A DNA stretch of 59,408 nt. Source: Paenibacillus sp. OV219. GTDB lineage: Bacteria; Bacillota; Bacilli; Paenibacillales; Paenibacillaceae. Location of the stretch: assembly GCF_900110075.1 (NCBI RefSeq), contig NZ_FOCJ01000017.1, positions 1 through 59,408 on the forward strand, read 5' to 3'. Position numbers and translations under genes: made by a program. Within the stretch, counting starts at the first letter, position 1, and every line of letters begins with the position of its first letter. Of this stretch, positions 40,029 to 49,331 are shown piece after piece. Under the pieces are notes generated by a model. The model saw only the letters and a list, made by a program, of their open reading frames with translations. It was not told the DNA's origin and did not search any database.

Positions 40029-41528
40029 ATGTCCTACGTCATCGGTATTGACCTCGGCACAAGCGCGGTAAAGGTGCTGCTTCTTGATCGAAGCGGCACT
40101 GTAGCCGCCGAAGCGTCGCGCGACTATCCGCTTTATCATGAACATTCCGGCTGGAGCGAACAAACGCCGGAGGATTGGGTTACGGGCACGATCGGCGCGC
40201 TTAGCGAGCTGGTCGGAAGCGCAGGCATTCCGGCTGACGCAATCGAAGGAATCAGCTTCTCCGGCCAAATGCACGGTCTTGTTCTGCTAGACGCAGCAGG
40301 GAAGCCGGTACGCAAAGCGATTCTATGGAACGATACGCGCACGACTGCGGAATGCCGCGAGATCGAAGCGCTTGTCGGCCAAGAGCAGCTGCTGACTGTA
40401 ACGCGTAATCCGGCGCTGGAAGGCTTCACGCTGCCGAAGATTCTATGGGTGCGTAAGCACGAGCCGGAAGTGTTTGCACAGGCGGTTTCGTTCCTGCTGC
40501 CGAAGGATTATGTGCGTTACCGGTTAACGGGCGCGCTTCATATGGATTACTCCGACGCAGCTGGCACGCTGCTGCTTGATGTAGCGGGCAAACACTGGAG
40601 CAGCGAGGTGCTGGAAGCGGTGAAGCTGCCGGCATCGTTCTGCCCACCGCTTGTCGAGTCGCATGCGATGACAGGCACATTGTTGCCTGAACAGGCGGCG
40701 GCTTGCGGCCTCAGCGCAGACACGAAAGTGTTCGCGGGCGGCGCAGACAATGCATGTGGCGCCATCGGCTCGGGCATCCTGCAAGAAGGACTGACGATGT
40801 GCAGCATCGGCACGTCCGGCGTTATTCTGTCCTATGAGCAAGGAAGCGGCAATGACTTCCGCGGCAAAGTGCATTTCTTCAACCACGGCAAAGAGGATGC
40901 TTTCTATGCAATGGGCGTTACGCTAGCTGCAGGATACAGCCTCAGCTGGTTTAAGAATACATTCGCGAAGGGCGAGTCCTACGATGAGCTGCTTCAAGGC
41001 GCAGGCGACGTGAAACCAGGCTCGAATGGTCTGTTGTTCACGCCGTATCTCGTCGGCGAGCGCACGCCTCATCCAGATTCGGTCATTCGCGGCAGCTTCA
41101 TCGGCATCGACGGCTCTCATGAACGGATTCATTTTGCAAGAGCGGTGATGGAAGGCATTACTTTCTCGCTTAACGAGTCGGTTGATATGTTCCGACAGGC
41201 GGGCAAGACAGTCGATACGATCATCTCGATCGGCGGCGGCGCGCAGAATCCGGTTTGGCTCCAAATGCAAGCCGACATCTTCAATGCAGACGTAGTGGCG
41301 CTTGAGAATGAGCAAGGTCCAGGCCTCGGAGCAGCAATGCTCGCGGCATATGGCAGCGGCTGGTTCGAAAGTCTCGACGCTTGCGCGGAGCTGTTCGTGA
41401 AGCGCTCCTCCGTTTACAAGCCGAATCCGGCTGCTGTGGATGCGTATGCAGGCTTGTTCCGGATTTATCAGGATATCTATGCACAAACTCGTGGCATGAA
41501 CGCTGCCTTGCAGCCGTACCGCAAATAA
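40029..41528 (+). CDS. xylB: Xylulokinase
   Basis: Phosphorylates D-xylulose to xylulose-5-phosphate for the pentose phosphate pathway. FGGY kinase of 499 residues: N-terminal phosphate loop GIDLGTSAVKVLLLD, GISFSGQMHGLVLLD, AILWNDTRTTAEC, and the C-terminal FGGY signature region with SIGGGAQNPVWLQMQADIF. ATG start with GGAGG; 15 bp after xylA, so cotranscribed. A terminator follows at 41549. Confidence 0.97.
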   Translation: MSYVIGIDLGTSAVKVLLLDRSGTVAAEASRDYPLYHEHSGWSEQTPEDWVTGTIGALSELVGSAGIPADAIEGISFSGQMHGLVLLDAAGKPVRKAILWNDTRTTAECREIEALVGQEQLLTVTRNPALEGFTLPKILWVRKHEPEVFAQAVSFLLPKDYVRYRLTGALHMDYSDAAGTLLLDVAGKHWSSEVLEAVKLPASFCPPLVESHAMTGTLLPEQAAACGLSADTKVFAGGADNACGAIGSGILQEGLTMCSIGTSGVILSYEQGSGNDFRGKVHFFNHGKEDAFYAMGVTLAAGYSLSWFKNTFAKGESYDELLQGAGDVKPGSNGLLFTPYLVGERTPHPDSVIRGSFIGIDGSHERIHFARAVMEGITFSLNESVDMFRQAGKTVDTIISIGGGAQNPVWLQMQADIFNADVVALENEQGPGLGAAMLAAYGSGWFESLDACAELFVKRSSVYKPNPAAVDAYAGLFRIYQDIYAQTRGMNAALQPYRK

Positions 41529-41548
41529 TAATGTTTCATTAATAAGGC

Positions 41549-41594
41549 AATCCGTTGGCTCTCGTTCAAGGACGTGAGTCGGCGGATTTTTTTT
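41549..41594 (+). terminator. Terminator after xylAB
   Basis: AATCCG pairs with CGGATT, with inner GGCTC/GAGTC and GT/AC pairing, followed by eight T. Confidence 0.8.
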
Positions 41595-41619
41595 GTCATT
41601 TTATGCGACTATTTAATTA

Positions 41620-41648
41620 TTTAAACTTCTGTAAAGGGATGGTAAAAT
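41620..41648 (+). promoter_or_regulatory. Promoter of chemoreceptor gene with long leader
   Basis: TTTAAA (41620-41625), a 17-bp spacer and TAAAAT (41643-41648). The implied leader is about 165 nt and can fold (AGCGG...CCGCT; TAGATT-ATAGC-AATCTA), but it matches neither c-di-GMP riboswitch class that I know. No clear sigma-D promoter was seen. Confidence 0.45.
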
Positions 41649-41819
41649 AGACGAGCAACTATGACGCTAGCACTAGATTGGAAGAAGTTACAAGCGGGAA
41701 AAATCGGGATTTGTCGATAAGACCGCTGTTTATTGGGGACTGATCCAAAGTACACTGGTGTTAGTATGACTAGATTATAGCAATCTATTTAACTGATGGC
41801 AGAGGCGGAGATCCACGAG

Positions 41820-43592
41820 ATGAAGAAAAAATTGAAGCTAAACAAGAAGCCTGACTTACAACTGAACCCGATGAATGTGAAGCTCAAAATGACGGTTGGC
41901 GCCAAACTAATGCTGTCGTTTATCAGCGTTCTCCTGCTGCTCGTTGCTAATGGTGTAATCAGCTCCATGATGATGTCCAAAATGAACGACAATTCGAAGG
42001 TCATTGCGGATAGATGGTTGGCCGGCGTAGAAACAATCAATAATATCAACTATATGGCGGATCATGTGTTGTCCACTCAGTATAAGCTTCTCATTGAGCA
42101 GAACGGGAACTTGAAAAAGCAGTACAAAGCAGAAGCAGATGCGACGATCCAGAAAGTGAATGACAGCTTCGCATCGTATAAGTCGATTATTAACAATACG
42201 GATTCCCAGGATCAAGGGTTGCTCACTAACCTTGAGGAAGCTTGGAAGACGTATGAGAATACATATAAGAAGACGGTTGAGCTTTCAAATCAGAACCTTT
42301 CGATAGATCAGGTGTCCAATTTCATGAAACAATCGGAGAAGTCATACATGGCTATTCAGGCCAACATCGACTATCTGGTTCGTAATAACCATAGCGGTGC
42401 TGAGGATGCGAAGCAGGTCAACCTTGACATCTATGACCAATCGAAGCAGATGGTGTTGATTGCGCTGGCGATTGGCGTACTGCTCGTCGTGCTGCTCACC
42501 TGGTATGTAAGATCTGCGATCTCGAAGCCGATCAAGCAAGCGGCTACAGTTGTGAACGATATCGCCGGCGGCAACCTGCTCGTCACGATGCCGAAGATTC
42601 GCAACAAGGACGAGATTGGCGCGCTATTCGCTTCGCTAAGCGGCATGATCAGCCAGCTGCAGACGGCGATGCGCGGCGTGCAGGAAGCGTCCGCAGGCAT
42701 CGCTTCCTCCTCACAGCAGATGCTCGCGATTTCGGAGCAGAATGCAAGCGCGTCCCAGCAAGCGGCGGAATCCGTGTCGCAGATGGCTGCGGGTACGGAA
42801 GTGACGCTGCAGCGCTTCGAGGAAGTGAGCAAGACGACGCAAGATCTTGGCGAAGGCATTAACCGTATTGCGGAGTCGACTTCCGTCGTTGCGAGCTTGT
42901 CGGCGGATGCGAGCCGTGAAGCTGCTGTCGGTCTCGAAGCCGTGAAGCAGGCGATGGTGAAGATGACCGGTATTAATGAAACGGTGCAGAAGTCGGTTGA
43001 CCAAGTGAATCAGCTGGAGCTGCATACACGCAATATCGGCATGATCTCGAAGCTGATCGGCGAAGTGTCGAAGCATACGAACTTGCTTGCGCTCAATGCT
43101 GCCATTGAAGCAGCGCGCGCAGGCGAGCACGGCCGCGGCTTCGCAGTCGTTGCCGATGAAGTGCGCAAGCTCGCGCAGCAGACTTCCGAAGCGGTTGATG
43201 AGATTGAGAACGTCATCCAGCAAGTAACTGACGATACGCTTGTAGCCGTACAGTCGATGAACGCGACTGCGGTTGAAGCTGGAGAAGGTCTGCGCAGCGT
43301 ACGTGAAGCAGGCGAGTCGTTCGCAGGGATCGCTGCCGCATCGGAGCGGGTATCCGGCCAGGTGCAGGAGGTTGCCGCAGCTTCGGAGCAGATGGCGGCA
43401 GGCTCGGAACAGGTGATAAGCAGCATGAAGCGCCTGAAGGAAATCGCTAGAGGTAGCGCAGAGACCGCGATGACAGTAGCGGCGACGACTGAGGAGCAGA
43501 CAGCTTCTGCAGAGCAGATTGCTATGTCTTCGCGTTCACTCAGCGAAATTGCGCAAGGGATGAACGAAGTCGCTTCGAAGTTTAAGCTGTAA
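41820..43592 (+). CDS. Methyl-accepting chemotaxis protein
   Basis: Membrane chemoreceptor of 590 residues. Two membrane helices (about 24-46 and 215-235) flank an extracellular four-helix-bundle sensor (4HB_MCP type; [26 protein letters not shown]). A HAMP domain follows (about 236-290; [21 protein letters not shown]), then a long signalling coiled coil with the tip motif [44 protein letters not shown]. It relays to CheW/CheA. ATG 41820 follows GGCGGAG; the ATG at 41796 lacks a site. No che genes adjoin it. Ligand unknown. Confidence 0.93.
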   Translation: MKKKLKLNKKPDLQLNPMNVKLKMTVGAKLMLSFISVLLLLVANGVISSMMMSKMNDNSKVIADRWLAGVETINNINYMADHVLSTQYKLLIEQNGNLKKQYKAEADATIQKVNDSFASYKSIINNTDSQDQGLLTNLEEAWKTYENTYKKTVELSNQNLSIDQVSNFMKQSEKSYMAIQANIDYLVRNNHSGAEDAKQVNLDIYDQSKQMVLIALAIGVLLVVLLTWYVRSAISKPIKQAATVVNDIAGGNLLVTMPKIRNKDEIGALFASLSGMISQLQTAMRGVQEASAGIASSSQQMLAISEQNASASQQAAESVSQMAAGTEVTLQRFEEVSKTTQDLGEGINRIAESTSVVASLSADASREAAVGLEAVKQAMVKMTGINETVQKSVDQVNQLELHTRNIGMISKLIGEVSKHTNLLALNAAIEAARAGEHGRGFAVVADEVRKLAQQTSEAVDEIENVIQQVTDDTLVAVQSMNATAVEAGEGLRSVREAGESFAGIAAASERVSGQVQEVAAASEQMAAGSEQVISSMKRLKEIARGSAETAMTVAATTEEQTASAEQIAMSSRSLSEIAQGMNEVASKFKL

Positions 43593-43615
43593 ACGAAAGC
43601 TATAAGCAGTAATTA

Positions 43616-43664
43616 AAAACAACCTCCATTCCACCTCGTACGAAGTGGAATTGGAGGTTGTTTT
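43616..43664. terminator. Bidirectional terminator between chemoreceptor and PAS-XRE gene
   Basis: AAAACAACCTCCA plus TTCCAC pair with GTGGAA plus TGGAGGTTGTTTT, with a single-base bulge; A and T runs on both sides. Confidence 0.88.
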
Positions 43665-43691
43665 AGTAAGGAGGCTCGCAGGTGTCTTCCG

Positions 43692-44663
43692 TTATAGCGA
43701 GCCCCAAATTTCGTCTGGCGAGACGCCGAGCTGTTCCGCGATGAGATGCGCGGTGAGGCGCTGTGGCTTTTTGATTTTGCCATTGCGGATGTTGGAGATG
43801 GTTGTTAATGAAATCTGTGTATGCTCGGCGAGCTTCGTAACTGTCATATTCCGCTTCAGCATAAGCAAGCGAAGCTTGAAGGACGGTTCGTTCATCTCAT
43901 CCTGGCTGTATTCTTCCATAGCGATCGTCATATTCTTGGTTGGCTTTTCATCAGCCTGATGGAGCGTTTCAACCGATAAAATGCATATTGCGAAACAGCG
44001 GAAGGTGCCGTCCGCATAAAAAAAAGGTCTAATTAGTGCATGGGCTAAGTATTGGTCCTCAAATAGCTGTAGCTTAAACATAAGCGGCTCTGCAGTTGCA
44101 TCGGTTCGGCTTCGAAGCGTGTCTAGAATGGCTCTAACACGTTCTCGGTCGGATTCAGCAACGAATCTCTGGCCGGGCTGCATCGTAATGGTCTGGCGGT
44201 CAAACGGAATTGGCTCATGGTAGCTGCGCATCGACGTAATTGAACCGGCGCTCGTCAAAACCAGCGATAGTTCTACACGCTGCTTAACGAGTAAATCGTC
44301 GATCCATTTATGCTCGGAACGGTCTCTGAACGTGAGCAGATAATAGCTGTCATTCGCATATCTGATCGGCTTCACATGTAACTCTGCGAAGATATGCATG
44401 TTATTTGGCGCAGTTACATCTACTTCCGCATGCGCTTCAGGCAGCTTGTCCGAAATCATGTCGCACATCCGGTCAATTAGCGGCCAGAGCTCGTTCGTAA
44501 CAGACTCAGGCATGTTCATCAGCTTGTTGCCAATGAGCGCTTCCTGCTTGAATCCTGTTACATGGCAAAACGATTTCGTGCAATCATGAATATATCTTGA
44601 GTTCTGCTGCTCGCGTATAATTAATATCGCATTTGCAGTATTCGCGAACATATCAACCATCAT
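43692..44663 (-). CDS. PAS-domain sensor with C-terminal XRE-type HTH
   Basis: Cytoplasmic regulator of 323 residues. A PAS domain is clear at about residues 1-115 (ANAILIIREQQNSRYIHDCTKSFCHVTGFKQEALIGNKL) and a second PAS-like region lies at about 120-235. The C-terminal HTH (about 260-320; FKLRLLMLKRNMTVTKLAEHTQISLTTISNIRNGKIKKPQ) is Cro/C1 type. Start ATG 44663 fits AGGGGTG about ten bases upstream. A 14-bp palindrome in its own promoter (44710-44723) suggests autoregulation. The combination implies that a small ligand or redox signal tunes DNA binding; targets unknown. Confidence 0.85.
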   Translation of the reverse strand: MMVDMFANTANAILIIREQQNSRYIHDCTKSFCHVTGFKQEALIGNKLMNMPESVTNELWPLIDRMCDMISDKLPEAHAEVDVTAPNNMHIFAELHVKPIRYANDSYYLLTFRDRSEHKWIDDLLVKQRVELSLVLTSAGSITSMRSYHEPIPFDRQTITMQPGQRFVAESDRERVRAILDTLRSRTDATAEPLMFKLQLFEDQYLAHALIRPFFYADGTFRCFAICILSVETLHQADEKPTKNMTIAMEEYSQDEMNEPSFKLRLLMLKRNMTVTKLAEHTQISLTTISNIRNGKIKKPQRLTAHLIAEQLGVSPDEIWGSL

Positions 44664-44698
44664 TGTGCATCGCACCCCTGCATGTGTTGTATGCGGGT

Positions 44699-44723
44699 AT
44701 TATAACATAACTTTATATAAAGT
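44699..44723 (-). promoter_or_regulatory. Palindrome and -10 box upstream of PAS-XRE gene
   Basis: ACTTTATATAAAGT (44710-44723) is a perfect 14-bp palindrome adjacent to TATAAT (minus strand, 44699-44704). An XRE-type dimer could bind here and block the promoter; the -35 box is not clear. Confidence 0.45.
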
Positions 44724-44815
44724 GAGTGAAGTTGAGATAGGTGGATAAAATATCGCACATGGAGGAACGCTAGCTTAGAATGGATAATTTTAGCTAAAAA
44801 GAGGATGTGCACGAT

Positions 44816-45214
44816 ATGCAGGATACAGCATTAATGTTTCAATTCGGGGATTCAGGTTCAGCGCTGCTCGCAAGCTCGACCTTGCAAGAGCTCGGCTATG
44901 ATCCCGTCATTCAGCAAGGATCTAGTGTACATATTCATATTCGGAGCAGCGATCTGACTTCAGCACTGGAGATCGCGCAGTCACACGGCGGACAATTGGC
45001 CGTGCAGTCCTCGATCCCGGATATTGAGCTGACGAACGATGCTTACAATATGGCGAACATTACGATTCCGGCACATGTAGTGAATGAGGATTTGGTCGCT
45101 CAAGAGGAAGCGCAGGGCGGGTTTAAGAACAGGGATCACGATGCACCGGCTGAGGATGAATTCTTCCCGGACGACGGCTCATACGGGTACTTCTCAGGCG
45201 ATGTACATACTTGA
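44816..45214 (+). CDS. Small acidic protein, unknown function
   Basis: Hypothetical protein of 132 residues. The first 65 residues alternate strands and helices (LMFQFGDSGSALLASSTLQELGYDP, VHIHIRSSDLTSALEIAQSHGG), a pattern compatible with an ACT-like alpha/beta fold. The tail is acidic and probably flexible (QEEAQGGFKNRDHDAPAEDEFFPDDGSYGYFSGDVHT). Start ATG 44816 is ten bases after AGAGGATG; the GTG at 44807 is less likely. Divergent from the PAS-XRE gene, which may regulate it. Confidence 0.7.
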   Translation: MQDTALMFQFGDSGSALLASSTLQELGYDPVIQQGSSVHIHIRSSDLTSALEIAQSHGGQLAVQSSIPDIELTNDAYNMANITIPAHVVNEDLVAQEEAQGGFKNRDHDAPAEDEFFPDDGSYGYFSGDVHT

Positions 45215-45229
45215 TCAAGAAAGAAAGAA

Positions 45230-45274
45230 AAGAAAGGCTGGCAAGCGATACTCAATCGCCTGTCAGCCTTTCTT
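45230..45274. terminator. Bidirectional terminator
   Basis: AAGAAAGGCTG and CAGCCTTTCTT with inner GCGAT/ATCGC pairing. It overlaps the last bases of the flavoprotein gene on the minus strand. Confidence 0.88.
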
Positions 45275-46529
45275 ATTTCAGCGCGGCATTTGTGCCGGCC
45301 GTATAGCCCGTCGTGAACGCAGCCGTAATGTTATAGCCCCCGGTATACCCGTGAATATCGAGCACTTCGCCGCAGAAGTAGAGCCCGTTTTTCAGCTTGG
45401 AAGCCATCGTCTTCGGATCAATTTCCTTCAAGTTCACGCCTCCGCCAGTGACAAAAGCATCCTCCAGCTTCAATGTCCCATAGGCGCGGAGCGGGAATGC
45501 CTTAATCAGCTTCGCAAGCGCAAGCCAAGCTTGCTTCGGAATATTGTCATAGGTGAGCTGCTCGTCCAGCTCTGCAGCTGCCAGAAGCAGCGGAACCATG
45601 CGCTCCGGCAAGTAGCCCTTCAGCACATTCTTGATGGCCTTCTTCGATTCGAGTTTGAGCACCTGCAGCGATTCAGCGTACACCTCGTCAGTGCTTTTGC
45701 CTGGGAAGAGGTCGATTGTCAACAAAACGTTGCCACCGCCAGCCTGCTTCAGCTGCTTCACGACAAACTGACTGCAGCGCAGCGCAATCGGACCGGATAC
45801 GCCGAAATGGGTGAAGATCATATCGCCCTCATGCGAGATCAGCTTCTTGCCTTTCGCATTCCAGACGGAGAGGCTCACATCGCGCAGCGACAACCCTTGC
45901 ATCTCCTTACTCGCAATGAACGGCTCGTTCACCGTAATCGGCACCTCGGTCGGGAACAGCTCCGTAATAGTATGCCCCGCCGATTCCGCCCACGGATAGC
46001 CGTCGCCGGTCGAGCCGGTATGGGGTACAGATTTGCCGCCAACTGCTATGATGACGCTTCTGCTGGAGATCATTTCGCCGGATGCGGTCGTTACGCCTAG
46101 CACGCTTTGCTCGTTGAAATTCACTCGTTTCACCGGCGTATTCACACGAATATCAACGCCTTGCTTGCGCACTTGATTGATAAGGGCGTCAACGACGGTT
46201 TTGGCTTTGTCCGAAACGGGAAACATCCGACCGTTATCTTCTTCTTTCAGCCGAATGCCGAGCTGCTCGAAGAACGCGATGATATCCTTGTTGCCGAAAT
46301 TCGCGAGCGAGCTGTGCAAGAATCTCCCGTTGCCCGGTATGTGCTTGATGAGCTCGTCGATGTCCTTGTTATTGGTAACGTTGCAGCGGCCTCCTCCGGA
46401 GATGCCAAGCTTACGGCCGAGCTTGTCTCCCTTGTCCAGCAGCAGAACTTTCGCGCCGTTCTTGCTGGCCGCGATGCCCGCCATTAAGCCTGCTGAGCCG
46501 CCGCCGATAATAATTACGTCATATGTCAT
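45273..46529 (-). CDS. BaiN/HI0933-family NAD(P)/FAD-dependent oxidoreductase
   Basis: Flavoprotein of 418 residues. N-terminal FAD-binding Rossmann motif [22 protein letters not shown] (about 4-25) and the family signature [17 protein letters not shown] (about 38-54); the C-terminal [13 protein letters not shown] and [19 protein letters not shown] close the FAD site. The family (YhiN, BaiN) is widespread with poorly known substrates; a flavin-linked reductase role is inferred. ATG 46529 follows AAGGGG; longer in-frame starts lack a site. Monocistronic. Confidence 0.92.
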   Translation of the reverse strand: MTYDVIIIGGGSAGLMAGIAASKNGAKVLLLDKGDKLGRKLGISGGGRCNVTNNKDIDELIKHIPGNGRFLHSSLANFGNKDIIAFFEQLGIRLKEEDNGRMFPVSDKAKTVVDALINQVRKQGVDIRVNTPVKRVNFNEQSVLGVTTASGEMISSRSVIIAVGGKSVPHTGSTGDGYPWAESAGHTITELFPTEVPITVNEPFIASKEMQGLSLRDVSLSVWNAKGKKLISHEGDMIFTHFGVSGPIALRCSQFVVKQLKQAGGGNVLLTIDLFPGKSTDEVYAESLQVLKLESKKAIKNVLKGYLPERMVPLLLAAAELDEQLTYDNIPKQAWLALAKLIKAFPLRAYGTLKLEDAFVTGGGVNLKEIDPKTMASKLKNGLYFCGEVLDIHGYTGGYNITAAFTTGYTAGTNAALK

Positions 46530-46739
46530 TAGGTAATACCCCTTATTGTTGCTTTTTGTAGAAAGAGCTTCTATGTCGTTACCTATCATACTATCCAGCA
46601 ATTTGCCCGTCTACACGGCAGCAGGCATGAAATCTACTAATTCGCAACATTGTCAAATAGCGTCACCTGTGCTTTAATCGGGATAACAGTAAAATTTTGC
46701 CCTATTAACAGGGGATTTGGAAGGGTGGGATTCTACTTT

Positions 46740-48443
46740 GTGTGGAAGCTAATGCTCCTGCAATTTCTTGTCGCATTATTGCCAGTCTTCGTCTTCCAAG
46801 TCTGGTTTGACTACTCAAAGCCACGCAAAAATATCCTGATTCTCATCACTTCTGTATGTGCATCAAGCATGATTATGGCGCTGTGCATCTGCTCGGAGGT
46901 TCAAGGCTTCGATCTGGACTACCGCTATGTGCCGATGATTGTTGGTTCCTTATATGGCGGCAGCGGCATTATGTTCATACTAGCCGCAATATTCGCCGCA
47001 TCGGAATGGACAGTGATGCATGGCAACTGGGGCTGGATAGAAATCGGCGGCGCATTGCTCTTGCTGCCTCTAATCTATAAGTTTCAGAAAGGCTTTCTGG
47101 ATTTATCAAAGCGTCGCAAACATACGATTGTTCTAAGCATGACGGCTGTTATTCTTATCATCCGGGCTTCCTCCTTCATGTACTACTACCATGTGAAGCA
47201 CCCTCAGCTTACCTCTTCCGAAATGACTCACCTCATTCTTCATGAGCTTGCTTACTTCTTAGTTATGTGGCTGTTTGTTGTTTTCTCGGAAAGTCTGCTG
47301 CAAAGAGAGAGAATCGCTCACCAGCTCAAAGGCGTCACGAATAATTACCGCATTGAAGTGCAGAAGCTGCAGCAGTTTATCGACGAGACACCGCTTGGCG
47401 TTATTTTCGTCGATTCGTTTGGCGGCATCACCCATATTAATGAGATGGCGATTCATCTGCTGCGGGACAAAGTTGGTGGCAAAATGCGCCATGAGCTGCT
47501 CGGTCAGCATTTTACGATTATGTACGATCATATTGAGAAGGATGTGCTCGGGCGGCTTCTGCATCAAGCTCTGAATGGGCATAAGCTATCGACGGAATAT
47601 GTGGAGGAGCAGGGTAAAATCTACCTCAACTCCGGCATCTGTGTTCGCGATATTCAAAATAATGAAATTATCGGTGCGGCCCTCATCGCGCATGATATTA
47701 CCGAGCTGAATCGACTGCGTGCGGAGCTTGGGCGGATGGAACGTCTCAGCCTTGTCGGGCAGATGGCAGCCAGCATTACGCATGAAATTCGGAACCCAAT
47801 GGCAGTAATTCGCGGCTTTGTTCAGCTGATGAAAGAACGCAGTCCCGGCGATCAGCAGCAATATTACCGGATCGTCATGGATGAGCTCGACCGCGCGAAC
47901 AGCATCATTAATGACTTTCTGTCGCTTGCTCAGAACCGGATCGTTGAGAAGGAGAACTGCTCGCTCCATGTCATTATTAACGATATTATGCCGCTCTTGA
48001 TGGCCGATGCGAATATGCGAGGGCAATCTATAGAGCTGCAGCTGGATGATCGAATTCCTTCTCTTATGCTGAATGAGAAAGAGATGAAGCAGCTCATCTT
48101 GAATTTGGCGCGAAACGGAATGGAGGCTATGGATCAGCACGGAGTGCTTCGGCTGGAAACGACGGCGTATCCGGATCATGTGGAGCTGCGCGTGATAGAC
48201 AATGGCAGCGGCATTCCAGCGGAGAAGCTAGAGCGATTGTTTGAACCGTTCTTCACGACCAAGACTCGTGGAACGGGCCTTGGGCTACCGCTGTGCCTAA
48301 GCATCGTTGAAAGGCATGGCGGAGAAATCGCTGTCGACTCGAGGGAAGGGACCGGCACGACGTTCAAGGTGAAATTTGATCGGAACCGGAATTACTATGG
48401 AGTGTCGACTGCAACTGTTGCTGCTGGTGTGCATCTTGCATAG
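46740..48443 (+). CDS. KinB-like sensor histidine kinase (5TM, PAS, HisKA, HATPase)
   Basis: Membrane kinase of about 567 residues. Residues 1-200 have five or six membrane helices of the LytS/KinB input type (LLPVFVFQVWFDY, YVPMIVGSLYGGSGIMFIL). A PAS domain follows (about 215-325; FIDETPLGVIFVDSFGGITHINEMA), then HisKA with His348 in ASITHEIRNPMAVIRGFVQLM and an HATPase domain (DNGSGIPAEKLERLF, GTGLGLPLCLSI). No receiver domain. Such kinases often feed the sporulation phosphorelay of Bacillales. GTG 46740 is chosen because GGAAGGGTGGGA lies nine bases upstream; the N-terminal part of the longer reading is not membrane-like. Confidence 0.88.
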   Translation: MWKLMLLQFLVALLPVFVFQVWFDYSKPRKNILILITSVCASSMIMALCICSEVQGFDLDYRYVPMIVGSLYGGSGIMFILAAIFAASEWTVMHGNWGWIEIGGALLLLPLIYKFQKGFLDLSKRRKHTIVLSMTAVILIIRASSFMYYYHVKHPQLTSSEMTHLILHELAYFLVMWLFVVFSESLLQRERIAHQLKGVTNNYRIEVQKLQQFIDETPLGVIFVDSFGGITHINEMAIHLLRDKVGGKMRHELLGQHFTIMYDHIEKDVLGRLLHQALNGHKLSTEYVEEQGKIYLNSGICVRDIQNNEIIGAALIAHDITELNRLRAELGRMERLSLVGQMAASITHEIRNPMAVIRGFVQLMKERSPGDQQQYYRIVMDELDRANSIINDFLSLAQNRIVEKENCSLHVIINDIMPLLMADANMRGQSIELQLDDRIPSLMLNEKEMKQLILNLARNGMEAMDQHGVLRLETTAYPDHVELRVIDNGSGIPAEKLERLFEPFFTTKTRGTGLGLPLCLSIVERHGGEIAVDSREGTGTTFKVKFDRNRNYYGVSTATVAAGVHLA

Positions 48444-48458
48444 AAGGAGCGTGTGCTT

Positions 48459-49157
48459 TTGCCGGAAGTTATTGCTGTAGGACCGCTGCGGCTTGATTCC
48501 GTGTTGCTTGCTGCACTTATAGCGGGAGCTGCCGGATTTATAGCGATCAAATTGAAGCTGACAGGAACGGAGCGGTCCGAGCTGTGGGGGCAGTTGTATG
48601 TGAATGCTGCGATCATTACGCTGCTTAGTTGGAAGCTGTTATTCTTGCTGCGTGAGCCTTCGATGTTATGGGAGCGGCCAAGCTCTCTAGTGATCGTGCG
48701 TGGCAGCGGATTCGATGCGATGAACGGCTTCGCCGCCTCAATCGTCTATATCGCTTATGTTCGATATCGCAGGCGAATACCTAGTTTGGTGATGCTGGAT
48801 ACGTGGCCTTTTGCACTTATTCCCGCTTGCCTGGCATGGACGTTGTTAACGGACCTGCGGTATGGAATTGGGTATGTGGTTCTTTATGCGCTCGTGTATG
48901 CTGCGATGCTGAGGGTTGATGCAGAGGCAGGGAGCGGTAGACTCGCTTCCATAGCATTGTTAGGTTCTGGCCTTGGTGGCTTACTTGTGAGTCTGTTTGC
49001 CCCGTATGCACCTGGTGTTGTACCGGAATTGACGCTTGGTTTAACCCGTCTACAGTGGCTTTTTGTAGGGTGCGGTCTGGTCGGTGCGCTCTTGCCTTTA
49101 TCTGAGCCCGCAAGGGATAAAGATGAGCATAAGGAGAAGGAGAGCCGCACATACTAG
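48459..49157 (+). CDS. Lgt-like membrane protein, probably catalytically inactive
   Basis: Polytopic membrane protein of about 232 residues whose start (PEVIAVGPLRLDSVLLAALIAG) and helix pattern resemble prolipoprotein diacylglyceryl transferase. The Lgt hallmarks are missing: the usual GG-x-S-x-H-GG segment reads GSGFDAMNGFAA (no His), and the GRxGNF signature after the 'LD' helix (MLDTWPFALIPACLAW) is absent. It is therefore likely to be a diverged paralogue without transferase activity. TTG 48459 fits AGAAGGAGC at nine bases. It starts 15 bp after the kinase stop, so they are probably cotranscribed. Confidence 0.65.
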   Translation: MPEVIAVGPLRLDSVLLAALIAGAAGFIAIKLKLTGTERSELWGQLYVNAAIITLLSWKLLFLLREPSMLWERPSSLVIVRGSGFDAMNGFAASIVYIAYVRYRRRIPSLVMLDTWPFALIPACLAWTLLTDLRYGIGYVVLYALVYAAMLRVDAEAGSGRLASIALLGSGLGGLLVSLFAPYAPGVVPELTLGLTRLQWLFVGCGLVGALLPLSEPARDKDEHKEKESRTY

Positions 49158-49177
49158 GCTTGGAAGGGGGTGCCAGC

Positions 49178-49322
49178 AATGGTAGACAACAATCAAGAGT
49201 CGCGGGAGAACGCTTCGGCACAGAATACTGCTGCAAGCAAGAGTCAGCGTAGTAATGGAAAAGCACCGGAATCGGAAGGTTACGATAAGAAGTTAGATGG
49301 CCCCAATCGCCCTTCAACCTAA
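49178..49322 (+). pseudogene. Small gene broken by a one-base frameshift in an A run
   Basis: ATG 49178 follows an excellent site (GGAAGGGGGTG), but the frame closes at 49288. Removing one A from the five-A run at 49258-49262 joins it to a frame ending TAA 49320-49322. The restored 47-residue product is polar, starts MVDNNQESRENASAQN and ends YDKKLDGPNRPST, an ending I associate with small Bacillales proteins. The stop of the restored frame overlaps the AAGGAGG of the next gene, as expected for a real operon member. Either a sequencing error or a true frameshift. Confidence 0.6.
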
Positions 49323-49331
49323 GGAGGATGG

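Noticed and set aside
41690..41730. Sigma-D (motility) promoter from GTCGATAA
   Set aside because: No TAAA-like -35 element at the required spacing.
41595..41819. c-di-GMP riboswitch before the chemoreceptor gene
   Set aside because: Neither class I nor class II conserved core is found.
48817..49317. Antisense frame across the Lgt-like gene and the frameshifted small gene
   Set aside because: No ribosome binding site and no recognisable domain; the plus-strand genes have good sites.
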